Positions 1 to 10,715 of a stretch of 64,000 bases of DNA are shown one piece after another (within the stretch, counting starts at the first letter, position 1; every line of letters begins with the position of its first letter). A program made the translations under genes and the position numbers. This DNA comes from Corynebacterium yonathiae (lineage in GTDB: Bacteria; Actinomycetota; Actinomycetes; Mycobacteriales; Mycobacteriaceae): contig NZ_JAKMUZ010000001.1 in NCBI RefSeq assembly GCF_027570195.1, positions 124,001 to 188,000 on the forward strand, given 5' to 3'. Below the pieces are notes generated by a model. That model worked only from the letters and a program-made list of their open reading frames with translations, had not been told where the DNA came from and searched no databases.

Positions 1-1
1 C

Positions 2-1945
2 GCTCCCCTTGCCTACACCCTGTACCAGCGCGTCATTAACCATGATCCCGCTGACGTGCACTGGGCCGGCCGTGACCGGTTCGTCCTTTCTGTTGGACAC
101 TCTTCCCTTACGCAATACATTCAGCTCTACCTGGGCGGCTTTGGCCTAGAGTTGGAAGACCTCAAGCAGTTGCGTACGTGGGGTTCGCGCACCCCAGGCC
201 ATCCCGAGGTGCACCACACCGACGGCGTAGAAATCACCACTGGCCCTCTTGGCCAAGGCCTAGCTTCCTCCGTAGGCATGGCCATGGCGGCGCGTAAAGA
301 GCGCGGCCTTTTTGACCCAGAGGCTCCCGCTAGCGAATCACCCTTCGACCATTACGTCTACACCATCGCCTCCGATGGCGACCTGCAAGAGGGAGTTACC
401 GCCGAGGCCTCTTCCCTGGCTGGCACGCAAAAGCTCGGCAACCTCATCGTTTTCTGGGATGATAATCGCATTTCTATTGAAGACGATACGAATATTGCCT
501 TCAATGAAGATGTGGTGGCCCGATATGAGGCCTACGGCTGGCACGTCCAAACGGTGGAATCCGGAGAGGATGTTGTAGCAATTGAGGAGGCTGTTAAGGC
601 GGCTCAGGCTGAGACCGATCGTCCTTCCTTTATCCGCGTTAAGACCGTAATCGGCTACCCCGCACCGAATAAAATGAATACCGGCGGCGTCCACGGGGCT
701 GCGCTGGGCGATGACGAGGTAGCCGCCACAAAGGAAGTCTTGGGCTTTGATCCGGAGCGCAGCTTCCATATCGATGAAGAAGTCATCGCGCATACCCGAA
801 AGTTGCGTGAGCGCGGCGCAGAAAAGCACTCTGCGTGGCAAGAGAAGTTCGACGCATGGGCTGCGGCTAATCCGGAGAATAAGGCGCTATTCGACCGCAT
901 GAATGCGCGCGAACTGCCGCAGGATTTCGATGCAGATCTGCCGACGTGGGAACCTGGTGAGTCTTTGGCTACCCGTAAGGCTTCTGAAGCTACCATCCAG
1001 GCCTTGGCCGCATCCCTCCCAGAGATGTGGGGCGGATCTGCAGACCTTGCCGGTTCTAATAACACCGTGATTAAGGGCGCGGAATCCTTCGGCCCTGCAG
1101 CCATCACCACCGATATGTGGTCGGCTCAGCCCTATGGCCGCAACCTGCACTTCGGTATTCGCGAACACGCAATGTCCGCAATCATGAACGGAATTGCGTT
1201 ACACGGCAATACCCGTGTCTATGGCGGCACCTTCCTCATCTTCTCCGAGTACCAGTACCCCGCTGTGCGCTTGGGTTCGCTGATGTCCACCGATACCTAC
1301 TATGTATGGACCCATGACTCCATTGGTTTGGGAGAAGACGGCCCAACCCACCAGCCGGTCGAGACCCTTTCCGCTCTCCGCGCTATCCCGAACCTGTCCG
1401 TTATTCGCCCGGCAGATGCTAATGAAACCGCACAGGCATGGGCTGCTGCCCTCGAGTACAAGGCTGCCCCTAAGGGCCTCGCTTTGAGCCGCCAGGGTCT
1501 ACCGGTGCTGGAAGGAACGAAGGAGAAGGCACGTGATGGCGTCCGCCGCGGCGCTTATGTTTTGGTGAAAGCGTCCAAGGACGCCCCAGACGTCATCCTC
1601 ATTGCTACGGGCTCTGAGGTGCAGCTTGCCGTCGCCGCCGCCAAGGAACTAGAAGCAGCTGGAATCGCCACCCGCGTTGTCTCCGCACCGTGCCTCGAAT
1701 GGTTCGATGAGCAAGATGACGCGTATCGCGAATCCGTGCTCCCGAGCGCCGTGCAGGCCCGTGTGTCTATCGAGGCCGGTATCGCGATGCCATGGCACAA
1801 ATACACCGGTTCCTTCGGCCGCACCATCTCCATTGAGCACTACGGCGCGTCTGCCCCTGCGGGCGAACTCTTTGAGAAATTTGGGTTCACCACCGCCGCG
1901 GTCGTTGAAGCGGCGCAGGACTCCCTAGCCGCTGTGAAGAAGTAA
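2..1945 (+). CDS. tkt: Transketolase, 3' part (5' end outside window)
   Basis: Thiamine-diphosphate enzyme of the non-oxidative pentose phosphate pathway that moves two-carbon units between ketose and aldose phosphates. The reading frame is already open at base 2, so the start codon lies upstream; 647 residues are visible against about 700 for the family. Seen directly: the ThDP/Mg motif SDGDLQEGV, WDDNRIS, the pyrimidine-binding stretch around SIGLGEDGPTHQP, and the C-terminal domain around ATGSEVQLA. It is followed 27 bases later by tal, then by zwf, opcA and pgl, the standard corynebacterial pentose phosphate operon. No damage is seen. Confidence 0.97.
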   Translation, partial: APLAYTLYQRVINHDPADVHWAGRDRFVLSVGHSSLTQYIQLYLGGFGLELEDLKQLRTWGSRTPGHPEVHHTDGVEITTGPLGQGLASSVGMAMAARKERGLFDPEAPASESPFDHYVYTIASDGDLQEGVTAEASSLAGTQKLGNLIVFWDDNRISIEDDTNIAFNEDVVARYEAYGWHVQTVESGEDVVAIEEAVKAAQAETDRPSFIRVKTVIGYPAPNKMNTGGVHGAALGDDEVAATKEVLGFDPERSFHIDEEVIAHTRKLRERGAEKHSAWQEKFDAWAAANPENKALFDRMNARELPQDFDADLPTWEPGESLATRKASEATIQALAASLPEMWGGSADLAGSNNTVIKGAESFGPAAITTDMWSAQPYGRNLHFGIREHAMSAIMNGIALHGNTRVYGGTFLIFSEYQYPAVRLGSLMSTDTYYVWTHDSIGLGEDGPTHQPVETLSALRAIPNLSVIRPADANETAQAWAAALEYKAAPKGLALSRQGLPVLEGTKEKARDGVRRGAYVLVKASKDAPDVILIATGSEVQLAVAAAKELEAAGIATRVVSAPCLEWFDEQDDAYRESVLPSAVQARVSIEAGIAMPWHKYTGSFGRTISIEHYGASAPAGELFEKFGFTTAAVVEAAQDSLAAVKK

Positions 1946-1972
1946 ATCTCCAAGCCTGGATAAGGATAAAGC

Positions 1973-3058
1973 ATGAACCACATTTCCGAACTTGCCCAGC
2001 TGGGAACCTCAACCTGGCTCGATGATCTGTCTCGTGAGCGCCTAGTCTCGGGCAATCTCGAGGAGGTCATTTCCACCAAGTCTATCGTGGGAGTGACCAC
2101 CAATCCCGCGATTTTCGCCGCGGCCATGACCAATGGCACCGCCTACGACGCTGAGCTTTCTACGTTGAAGGAAGCCAAAGCCTCCGCAGATGAAGCGGTG
2201 TACGCATTGGCTATCGAAGACGTCAAGAATGCTTGCGATCTCTTTGCGGATATTTACTCTTCTACCGATGGAGCAGATGGGCGTGTCTCCATCGAGGTTG
2301 ACCCGCGAATTTCTGATGACGCTACGGCTACCCTCGAACAGGCGCGTGAGCTGTGGTCCAAGGTGGATCGCCCTAACGTGATGATTAAGATTCCGGCCAC
2401 CACCGGCTCCCTACCTGCAATTGAGGATGCCTTGGCTGAAGGAATCAGCGTCAATGTCACCCTGATCTTCTCCGTGGATCGCTACCGCGCCGTCATCGAG
2501 GCCTTCCGTGCCGGCCTCAAGCGCGCCGCTGAATCCGGCAAAGATGTATCGTCTATCCATTCCGTTGCTTCTTTCTTCGTTTCCCGCTTGGATACCGAAG
2601 TGGACAAGCGCTTGGAGGCCATTGGCAGTGAGATTGCTCTGGCACTGCGCGGTAAGGCGGGCGTCGCCAATGCACAGCGCGCTTATGCACTCTTCCAGGA
2701 CGCCCTGCTTGACGACGCCGACCTACCAGAAGGCGCCCACCTCCAGCGCCCATTGTGGGCTTCTACCGGAGTGAAGAACCCAGATTACCCAGCCACTATG
2801 TACGTTTCTGAGCTGGCCGGTCCGCATACCGTCAACACAATGCCGGAAAAGACCATTGATGCGGTTCTCTCGGAGGGCAATCTCCACGGCGATACGCTCT
2901 CCGATAGCCGCGAGGCAGCAGAGGGCGTCTTTGCCCAGCTAGAAGAGGTCGGCATTGATTTCGATGACGTCTTTGCGGTGCTGGAACGCGAGGGCGTGGA
3001 TAAGTTTGTTGCCGCGTGGAATGAACTGCTTGCTTCCATTGAGCAACGACTAGCGTAA
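1973..3058 (+). CDS. tal: Transaldolase
   Basis: Transaldolase transfers a dihydroxyacetone unit from sedoheptulose-7-phosphate to glyceraldehyde-3-phosphate. The 361-residue length is that of the long actinobacterial form. The Schiff-base lysine is in VMIKIPATT, and GVTTNPAIF near the N-terminus is the usual phosphate-site motif. The ATG is preceded by an AAGGATAAAGC ribosome binding site. Second gene of the tkt-tal-zwf-opcA-pgl set; a GC-rich hairpin follows its stop. Confidence 0.97.
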   Translation: MNHISELAQLGTSTWLDDLSRERLVSGNLEEVISTKSIVGVTTNPAIFAAAMTNGTAYDAELSTLKEAKASADEAVYALAIEDVKNACDLFADIYSSTDGADGRVSIEVDPRISDDATATLEQARELWSKVDRPNVMIKIPATTGSLPAIEDALAEGISVNVTLIFSVDRYRAVIEAFRAGLKRAAESGKDVSSIHSVASFFVSRLDTEVDKRLEAIGSEIALALRGKAGVANAQRAYALFQDALLDDADLPEGAHLQRPLWASTGVKNPDYPATMYVSELAGPHTVNTMPEKTIDAVLSEGNLHGDTLSDSREAAEGVFAQLEEVGIDFDDVFAVLEREGVDKFVAAWNELLASIEQRLA

Positions 3059-3075
3059 ACTAGCCTTGTGACTTG

Positions 3076-3101
3076 TGCCCCGCCGAGAAATCGGCGGGGC
3101 A
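3076..3101 (+). terminator. GC-rich hairpin with GAAA loop between tal and zwf
   Basis: An 11-base perfect stem (TGCCCCGCCGA pairing with TCGGCGGGGCA) closes a GAAA tetraloop 18 bases after the tal stop. No U-run follows, so it could be a weak terminator, an attenuator or an mRNA-stabilising hairpin that sets zwf-opcA-pgl expression apart from tkt-tal. The stem is seen; the role is inferred. Confidence 0.6.
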
Positions 3102-3158
3102 TTCTGCCGCAAGAATATTAGCGAGCTAAAAGCCCCATAAACTCAGGAAGGATTCTTC

Positions 3159-4691
3159 GTGACCGACTCAGCCGCTTGGGTCAACCCCTTGCGCAGTGCC
3201 AGCGACAAGCGATTGCCGCGAATCGCAGGACCCGCGGGCATGGTCATCTTCGGTGTAACCGGTGACCTAGCATATAAAAAGCTTCTGCCCGCGATTTATG
3301 ACCTAGCGAGCCGAGGTCTCCTACCCGCTGGCTTTACACTTGTGGGTTATGGTCGCCGTGACTGGGACAAGGTTGCATTCTGCGACTATGTTCGCTCGGC
3401 CGTTGTAGCAGGCTCGCGCACCGAGTTCAATGAGGATGTATGGCAGCATTTGTCTCAGGGCATCGAATTCGTTCAAGGTTCCTTTGATGATGCTGGCTTC
3501 GACCGCCTCTCTGCCCGCTTGGGCGAGCTAGATCGCGAGCGAGGCACCGGCAGTAACTGGGCGTACTACCTATCCGTTCCCCCAGAATTCTTCTCCAATA
3601 TCTGCCACCAGCTTGAGCGCGTGGGCATGGCCAACTCCGTTGAAGACTCATGGCGCCGGGTCATCATTGAAAAGCCTTTCGGCCACGACCAAGAATCAGC
3701 GCGCAAACTCAATGAGATTGTCAACGCAGTCTTCCCTGAGTCCGCCGTGTTCCGCATTGATCATTATTTGGGCAAAGAGACGGTCCAAAACATCATGGCA
3801 TTGCGCTTTGCCAATCAGATTTTTGAACCAATGTGGAACGCCCACTATATCGATCACGTCCAGATCACCATGGCCGAAGACATCGGCCTAGGCGGCCGCG
3901 CTGGTTACTATGACGGCATCGGCGCGGCACGAGACGTTATTCAAAACCACCTGCTTCAGCTTTTGGCACTTGTAGCGATGGAAGAACCATCCTCTTTCGA
4001 GCCGGAGGCGCTGCAAGCAGAAAAAGTGAAGGTACTGCGCGCTACCCACGCCGTTCACCCTCTCAACAAGACCACTGCTCGCGGCCAGTACTCCGCTGGT
4101 TGGCAGGGCTCCGAATTTGTCAAGGGTTTGCGCGAAGAAGAGGGTTTTGATCCAGAGTCAACTACGGAGACCTACGCCGCCTGCACCTTGGAAGTCAACT
4201 CCCGTCGCTGGGGAGGAGTACCTTTCTACCTGCGCACGGGCAAGCGCTTGGGACGCCGAGTGACCGAGATTGCGCTGGTTTTCAAAGCGGCGCCCAATCA
4301 GCCATTCGTCGATGGCCAGACCGATGCGCTGGGCAGGAACGCAGTTGTCATCCGCGTACAGCCTGATGAAGGCGTAACCATGCGCTTTGGCTCCAAGGTG
4401 CCCGGCTCCACAATGGAGGTTCGCGACGTCAACATGGACTTTGCCTATGCTGAGGCCTTTACTGAGGAGTCTCCAGAGGCCTATGAGCGATTGATTTTGG
4501 ATGCGCTTTTGGACGAGTCTTCGCTCTTCCCCACCAACGAAGAGGTAGAACTTTCGTGGTCGATTTTGGACCCCATCATCGATTACTGGGCCGAGGCAGG
4601 ACAGCCGGAAGAGTACCGTGCTGGCACCTGGGGGCCGGAATCCGCCGATAGAATGTTGCGCCGCCGGGGCCACTCCTGGCGCCGCCCATAG
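3159..4691 (+). CDS. zwf: Glucose-6-phosphate 1-dehydrogenase
   Basis: Oxidises glucose-6-phosphate to 6-phosphogluconolactone with NADP, the entry step of the oxidative pentose phosphate pathway. The 510-residue protein carries the nucleotide-binding GVTGDLAYKKLLPAIYDL near residue 32 and the substrate/catalytic signature RIDHYLGKE, plus EKPFGHD. The GTG start sits 7 bases after a strong AGGAAGG site. The opcA start lies 14 bases after its stop; in corynebacteria OpcA is needed for Zwf activity, so the coupling makes sense. Confidence 0.97.
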   Translation: MTDSAAWVNPLRSASDKRLPRIAGPAGMVIFGVTGDLAYKKLLPAIYDLASRGLLPAGFTLVGYGRRDWDKVAFCDYVRSAVVAGSRTEFNEDVWQHLSQGIEFVQGSFDDAGFDRLSARLGELDRERGTGSNWAYYLSVPPEFFSNICHQLERVGMANSVEDSWRRVIIEKPFGHDQESARKLNEIVNAVFPESAVFRIDHYLGKETVQNIMALRFANQIFEPMWNAHYIDHVQITMAEDIGLGGRAGYYDGIGAARDVIQNHLLQLLALVAMEEPSSFEPEALQAEKVKVLRATHAVHPLNKTTARGQYSAGWQGSEFVKGLREEEGFDPESTTETYAACTLEVNSRRWGGVPFYLRTGKRLGRRVTEIALVFKAAPNQPFVDGQTDALGRNAVVIRVQPDEGVTMRFGSKVPGSTMEVRDVNMDFAYAEAFTEESPEAYERLILDALLDESSLFPTNEEVELSWSILDPIIDYWAEAGQPEEYRAGTWGPESADRMLRRRGHSWRRP

Positions 4692-4705
4692 GAGGGACGC
4701 AGACA

Positions 4706-5641
4706 ATGATTATCCCATTGCCCAACACCACAACGCGCGAGATCTCCAAAAAGCTCGTGGAGGCGCAGGAGCATTACACCCTCACTACTGGGCGCGTACT
4801 CACCCTAATCGTGGCGGCCCGCGAGGAGGATGACCTGGAAAACATTCTCGCCTCCGTACGCGATGCCTCCCACGAGCACCCATCGCGAGTATTGGTGGTT
4901 GTCACGGGAGACCCACAAGCAGAAACGCACCTCGACGCGCAGCTGCGGGTGGGCGGTGAAGCTGGTGCCTCCGAGATGGTCATCATGAAGCTCCATGGCG
5001 CTCTGGCAAACCAAGACGAGGCAGTGGTCACTCCGCTGCTTCTTCCTGATACTCCCCTGGTTGCCTGGTGGCCTACCCTGTGCCCACCCGACCCGGCCTC
5101 CAGCTCGGTGGGAAAGCTGGCTCAGCGCCGCATTACTAATGTAGCTTTTGACGGACGTGTCACCGGCGAAGATCTTCGCACGCTATCAGCCGGCTATACG
5201 CCCGGCGATTCCGATATGTCTTGGGCTGCCATTACCTTGTGGCGCGGTGTCGTCGCCTCCGCCCTAGACCGCCGTCCTCACGAACCTGTGAAGTCAGTCG
5301 AAGTGGCTGGACCCGCCGGGCATCCGGCTCCGGATTTCGCAGCCGGATGGCTCCTAGACCGTCTAGCAGTTCCCGTTCAGCGCACTGTGGCCGAATCCCA
5401 GGAGTCCTACTTCCCGGTGACCCATTTGCGGTTTAACCGCGAGACAAGCCACGTGGACGTAGACGTCGTCGATGAACGCACGGTACGTGTGTGCGTTCCG
5501 GGCTCCCCGGATTCCTTAGTGAGCCTAAGTAAGCGCTCCCAGGCGGAGGTTCTCTCAGAGGAATTGCGCCATTTGGATGCCGATAAGACATATGCCCAAG
5601 CGCTTCGCGGGCTTGCCCAGGTAGGCTACAGTAAGCACTAA
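4706..5641 (+). CDS. opcA: Glucose-6-phosphate dehydrogenase assembly protein OpcA
   Basis: OpcA is an actinobacterial and cyanobacterial partner that assembles or activates Zwf. The 311-residue protein starts MIIPLPNTTTREISKKLVEA, which I recognise as typical of this family, and has the PDTPLVAWWP and DRRPHEPVKSVEVAGP blocks seen in OpcA. A GGAGGG site lies about 10 bases before the ATG. It lies directly between zwf and pgl, as in other corynebacteria. Confidence 0.95.
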   Translation: MIIPLPNTTTREISKKLVEAQEHYTLTTGRVLTLIVAAREEDDLENILASVRDASHEHPSRVLVVVTGDPQAETHLDAQLRVGGEAGASEMVIMKLHGALANQDEAVVTPLLLPDTPLVAWWPTLCPPDPASSSVGKLAQRRITNVAFDGRVTGEDLRTLSAGYTPGDSDMSWAAITLWRGVVASALDRRPHEPVKSVEVAGPAGHPAPDFAAGWLLDRLAVPVQRTVAESQESYFPVTHLRFNRETSHVDVDVVDERTVRVCVPGSPDSLVSLSKRSQAEVLSEELRHLDADKTYAQALRGLAQVGYSKH

Positions 5642-5683
5642 AATGGCTTAACTCCGAATCTTTGCAAAGGATAGCGATACATA

Positions 5684-6445
5684 ATGGTCACTCTTCACCG
5701 CGTAAGCGATGTGGATGAGCTTATTTCCCAGGCCGCATTGAAGTTCGTGGATACAGTAGCGCGTATCCAAGCAGCCGGAGGTGGACTCCACCACGATGGT
5801 GTAGCACGAGTCGTCCTCACCGGCGGTGGAGCCGGAATCGGCGTCCTCCACGAGCTCGCTCGTTTAGACTTCGCGGCGCAGCAACAGGGTGAAAACTTTC
5901 CCGCTCAGCGCATCGATTGGTCGCGCGTTCACGTCTTTTTCGGCGACGAGCGCAATGTCCCCGTCTCCGACCCAGATTCTAATGAGGGCCAAGCACGCAG
6001 TGCCCTGCTCAATCACGTAGATATCCCAGACCAGAATATTCATGGTTTTGATCTGGGCGCGGTATCCATGGAGGCGGCGGCGAGTGCGTACGAGCCAGAG
6101 CTGAAGGAATTCGCCCCTAATGGATTCGATCTACACCTACTAGGTATGGGTGAAGAGGGCCATATTAATTCCTTATTCCCCCATTCTGCTGCAGTCCGGG
6201 AACAGGAGGAGCTGGCTGTTCCCGTGCATGATTCTCCTAAGCCGCCAAGCGAGCGAATTACCCTTACTCTTCCCGCTATAAACAAGGCCGAGCGCATCTG
6301 GTTACTCGTGGCCGGCGAGGCCAAGGCAGAAGCGGCAAAGCACGTTGTTGAAGGCGCTGTAGCTGAGGAATGGCCGGCGGCCGGCGCGCAAGGCAGAGAG
6401 GAAACGATTCTGTTTCTTGCAGACGACGCCGCATCCCAGTTATAG
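5684..6445 (+). CDS. pgl: 6-phosphogluconolactonase
   Basis: Hydrolyses 6-phosphogluconolactone made by Zwf. The 253-residue protein of the glucosamine-6-phosphate isomerase/6PGL fold shows VVLTGGGAGIGVLHEL, FFGDERNVPVSDPDSN and the LLGMGEEGHINSLFPH active-site block, then ERITLTLPAIN. The nearest ribosome binding site candidate (AAAGGA, near 5665) is rather far from the ATG, so the start is slightly uncertain. Last gene of the operon; the bidirectional hairpin at 6499-6573 follows. Confidence 0.95.
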   Translation: MVTLHRVSDVDELISQAALKFVDTVARIQAAGGGLHHDGVARVVLTGGGAGIGVLHELARLDFAAQQQGENFPAQRIDWSRVHVFFGDERNVPVSDPDSNEGQARSALLNHVDIPDQNIHGFDLGAVSMEAAASAYEPELKEFAPNGFDLHLLGMGEEGHINSLFPHSAAVREQEELAVPVHDSPKPPSERITLTLPAINKAERIWLLVAGEAKAEAAKHVVEGAVAEEWPAAGAQGREETILFLADDAASQL

Positions 6446-6498
6446 GCAGAAAAATCGCAGTGTGCGCGCAGCCCCACGCCGCACCTAGCGCTTGACGC

Positions 6499-6573
6499 AA
6501 AAGCGCCGGTACTCCTTCCCCACTTCTAGTTCCCACAGGGAACTAGGCGGTAGGAAGGCGGTGCCGGCGCTTT
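6499..6573. terminator. Bidirectional terminator between pgl and secG
   Basis: A nested hairpin: outer arms AAAAGCGCCGG and CCGGCGCTTT, inner perfect arms CTAGTTCCC and GGGAACTAG around an ACA loop. The A-run on the left and T-run on the right let it end transcription from both convergent operons. Confidence 0.85.
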
Positions 6574-6592
6574 CGTTATCCTAGTTCGAGGC

Positions 6593-6826
6593 TTAAGCGA
6601 ATGCCTGGATTAGGTTTAGGCCCACGATGCACGCAAGCCAGATGATAACCATGACGATCGTGTAGCGGTCCAGGTTCTTTTCCACGACGGTCGAGCCGGA
6701 AAGGTTCGACTGCACGCCACCGCCAAAGAGACTGGACAGGCCGCCGCCTTTGCCCTTGTGCAATAGCACGAAGATGGACATCAAAATAGCAGCGATGACC
6801 AAGATGATTTCCAGTGCCAAGACCAT
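6593..6826 (-). CDS. secG: Preprotein translocase subunit SecG
   Basis: Small membrane subunit of the Sec translocon. I place the start at 6826 because AAGGAT lies just upstream and the 77-residue product MVLALEIILVI... has the usual two-helix SecG layout: helix 1 about residues 2-22, a glycine-rich loop LLHKGKGGGLSSLFGGGVQ, then helix 2 near the C-terminus. A longer reading to 6874 adds an Arg-rich leader and is unlikely. It is downstream of tpiA; in C. glutamicum ppc lies between them, but not here. Confidence 0.93.
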   Translation of the reverse strand: MVLALEIILVIAAILMSIFVLLHKGKGGGLSSLFGGGVQSNLSGSTVVEKNLDRYTIVMVIIWLACIVGLNLIQAFA

Positions 6827-6944
6827 GAGGATAATCCTTATTTCTAACGTGCGCCTGCGGTTGACTCTTGCCACCCGCTAGCGCGGATTCGTACTTTTCG
6901 CTTTGCGTCCAGCAAAGCAATCACACCGGCCCACTGTACACGAT

Positions 6945-6975
6945 GGCGCGGGCTGGAACCATTCCAACCCGCGCC
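6945..6975. terminator. Strong stem-loop between tpiA and secG
   Basis: A 14-base stem with one mismatch and a three-base loop (GGCGCGGG...CCCGCGCC arms). No U-run follows on the minus strand, so it may attenuate or process the tpiA-secG transcript rather than end it. Confidence 0.5.
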
Positions 6976-7008
6976 GCCGCGCGAACCTGTAACAGGTGAT
7001 AACTCCTG

Positions 7009-7791
7009 TTAGCTCAGGGCATTGGCTGCATTGGCAGCCAACTTGGCAAACTCCTCGCCCACCAGGGAGGCGCCGCCAATAAGGCCGCCGTCTACGTCCG
7101 GCTTGCTGACGATTTCTGCAACAGAATCAACCTTGACGGAACCGCCGTAAAGAATGCGGATTCCTGCCGCAACCTCTTCTCCTGCAAGCTCCTTCACCAG
7201 CTCACGGATGGCTGCGCACACTTCCTGGGCGTCGTCTGCGGAGGCTACCTTGCCGGTACCAATGGCCCAGACTGGCTCATATGCGATGACGGTCTTGGCA
7301 ATCTGCTCTGCGCTTAGACCAGCCAAGGAATTGCGGGTCTGGTTAACCACGTAGTCGACGTGGGTTCCTGCCTCGCGCACAGCCAGTGGCTCGCCTACGC
7401 ACACGATGGGGCTGATGTCATTGTCCAAGGCTGCGGTAGCCTTTTCTGCGACCAGCTTATCGGTCTCGCCGTGGTACTGACGGCGCTCCGAATGGCCCAC
7501 AACAACCCAGCTGCAGCCGAGCTTGGCCAGCATCTTGCCAGATACCTCGCCGGTGAATGCTCCGGATTCGTGCTTAGAGATATCCTGCGCGCCGTAGGTA
7601 ATCTGCAGCTTATCGCCCTCTACTAGGGTCTGGATGGTGCGGATATCAGTAAACGGGACCATATAAGCCACGTCGACCTTTTCGTAGTAATCCTTGGGCA
7701 GGGAAAAGGCGAACTTCTGAACGGAGCCGATGGCCTCGACGTGGTCGAGGTTCATCTTCCAGTTACCTGCGATAAGTGGGGTACGTGCCAT
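7009..7791 (-). CDS. tpiA: Triosephosphate isomerase
   Basis: Interconverts dihydroxyacetone phosphate and glyceraldehyde-3-phosphate. 260 residues from an ATG at 7791, chosen because GAGAGGAAG lies just upstream and the protein then begins [14 protein letters not shown], the usual N-terminus with the catalytic lysine. The electrophilic histidine is in VVGHSERR, the catalytic glutamate in [12 protein letters not shown], and the phosphate loop in YGGSVK. Third in gapA-pgk-tpiA, 39 bases after the pgk stop. Confidence 0.97.
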   Translation of the reverse strand: MARTPLIAGNWKMNLDHVEAIGSVQKFAFSLPKDYYEKVDVAYMVPFTDIRTIQTLVEGDKLQITYGAQDISKHESGAFTGEVSGKMLAKLGCSWVVVGHSERRQYHGETDKLVAEKATAALDNDISPIVCVGEPLAVREAGTHVDYVVNQTRNSLAGLSAEQIAKTVIAYEPVWAIGTGKVASADDAQEVCAAIRELVKELAGEEVAAGIRILYGGSVKVDSVAEIVSKPDVDGGLIGGASLVGEEFAKLAANAANALS

Positions 7792-7830
7792 GGATTCTTC
7801 CTCTCTTTCTGGCAAGTTGATCAGGCGATT

Positions 7831-9048
7831 TTAGGACTCAAGGACGGATACACCCGGAAGCTCCTTGCCCTCAAGGTACTCCAGGGAGGCGCCGCCACCG
7901 GTGGAGATGTGGCTAAAGCCATCCTCATCCAAGCCGAGCATGCGCACAGACGCAGCAGAGTCGCCGCCACCGACTACAGAGAAGGATCCGTTATTTGCAG
8001 TGGCGTCGATAATAGCCTGCGCTACGCCAGCGGTGCCCTTGGAGAAAGCCTCCATCTCGAATACGCCCATTGGACCATTCCAGAAAACGGTCTTGGAAGA
8101 TGCGAGAACCTCCGCAAAATTCTCCACGGACTTCGGTCCAATATCCAGGGACATCCACCCCTCTGGAATGCTATCGAGCTCGACCACCTGAGTTTCCGCA
8201 TCTGCTGCGAACTTGCTTGCTGCAACGAGATCAACCGGGAGAACTAGCTTGTCGCCAAAGCGCTCGAGGAGGTCCTTGCAGTTATCAATCTGATCTTCCT
8301 GCAGGAGAGACTCCTGCACGTTGTAGCCCTTAGCGGCCAACAAGGTGTAGCACATGCCGCCGCCAATGATGACCTTGTCCGCCTTACCAGCCAGCGCTTC
8401 AATAACACCGAGCTTATCCGAGACCTTAGCGCCACCCAGAACAACGACGTACGGATGCTCTGGTTCCTTGGCCACGGTGGAAAGAACCGAAAGCTCCTTT
8501 TCCACTAGCTTGCCTGCGTAAGCGGGCAAGCGCTTTGCGACGTCGTACACGGATGCCTGTGCACGGTGGACAACACCAAAGCCATCAGAGACAAAGGCAC
8601 CATTATCGGCCGCCAGCGCCACAAGCTCGTCGGCGAACTTGCCGCGTTCCGCCTCATCCTTGGAAGTCTCGCGCGCGTCGAAGCGGACGTTTTCCACCAG
8701 CATTACGTCGCCATCATTGAGGCCATTCGCCCGCTCATGAGCATCCTCCCCAGTGACATCGCCGGCCAAGGCAACGTACTGGTCAAGCGCCTCAGATAGG
8801 GCCTCTGCTACTGGAGCCAGGGAGTACTTGGCGTTTACCTCCCCCTTGGGGCGGCCCAGGTGGGCAGAGAGAATCACCTTGGCGCCGCCCTCTACCAGGG
8901 CCTTGATGGTAGGCAGAGAAGCATTGATGCGACCTGGATCAGTAATATTTCCCTCTTCATCAAGGGGAACATTGAAATCGGAGCGAACGAGGACGTGGCG
9001 AGATTCAACGCCTTCCTTGAGGAGATCGTCAAGAGTCTGGAAAGCCAT
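7831..9048 (-). CDS. pgk: Phosphoglycerate kinase
   Basis: ATP-forming step of lower glycolysis (1,3-bisphosphoglycerate to 3-phosphoglycerate). 405 residues, full length. Motifs: [12 protein letters not shown] at the N-terminus, [19 protein letters not shown], and the C-terminal nucleotide block VVGGGDSAA. Placed between gapA and tpiA on one transcript. An AAGGAG-type site precedes the ATG. Confidence 0.98.
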   Translation of the reverse strand: MAFQTLDDLLKEGVESRHVLVRSDFNVPLDEEGNITDPGRINASLPTIKALVEGGAKVILSAHLGRPKGEVNAKYSLAPVAEALSEALDQYVALAGDVTGEDAHERANGLNDGDVMLVENVRFDARETSKDEAERGKFADELVALAADNGAFVSDGFGVVHRAQASVYDVAKRLPAYAGKLVEKELSVLSTVAKEPEHPYVVVLGGAKVSDKLGVIEALAGKADKVIIGGGMCYTLLAAKGYNVQESLLQEDQIDNCKDLLERFGDKLVLPVDLVAASKFAADAETQVVELDSIPEGWMSLDIGPKSVENFAEVLASSKTVFWNGPMGVFEMEAFSKGTAGVAQAIIDATANNGSFSVVGGGDSAASVRMLGLDEDGFSHISTGGGASLEYLEGKELPGVSVLES

Positions 9049-9164
9049 TATTTACTCCTTAATAATATTGGATGGATTAAAGGCTATAGATATAAGAATA
9101 CCGACCGCGACGCAACGCCGTTTAGGCTTGCATCGGGCCGGAATCTCACTGCTAGAGCTCTAGT

Positions 9165-10715
<1,551 letters not shown>

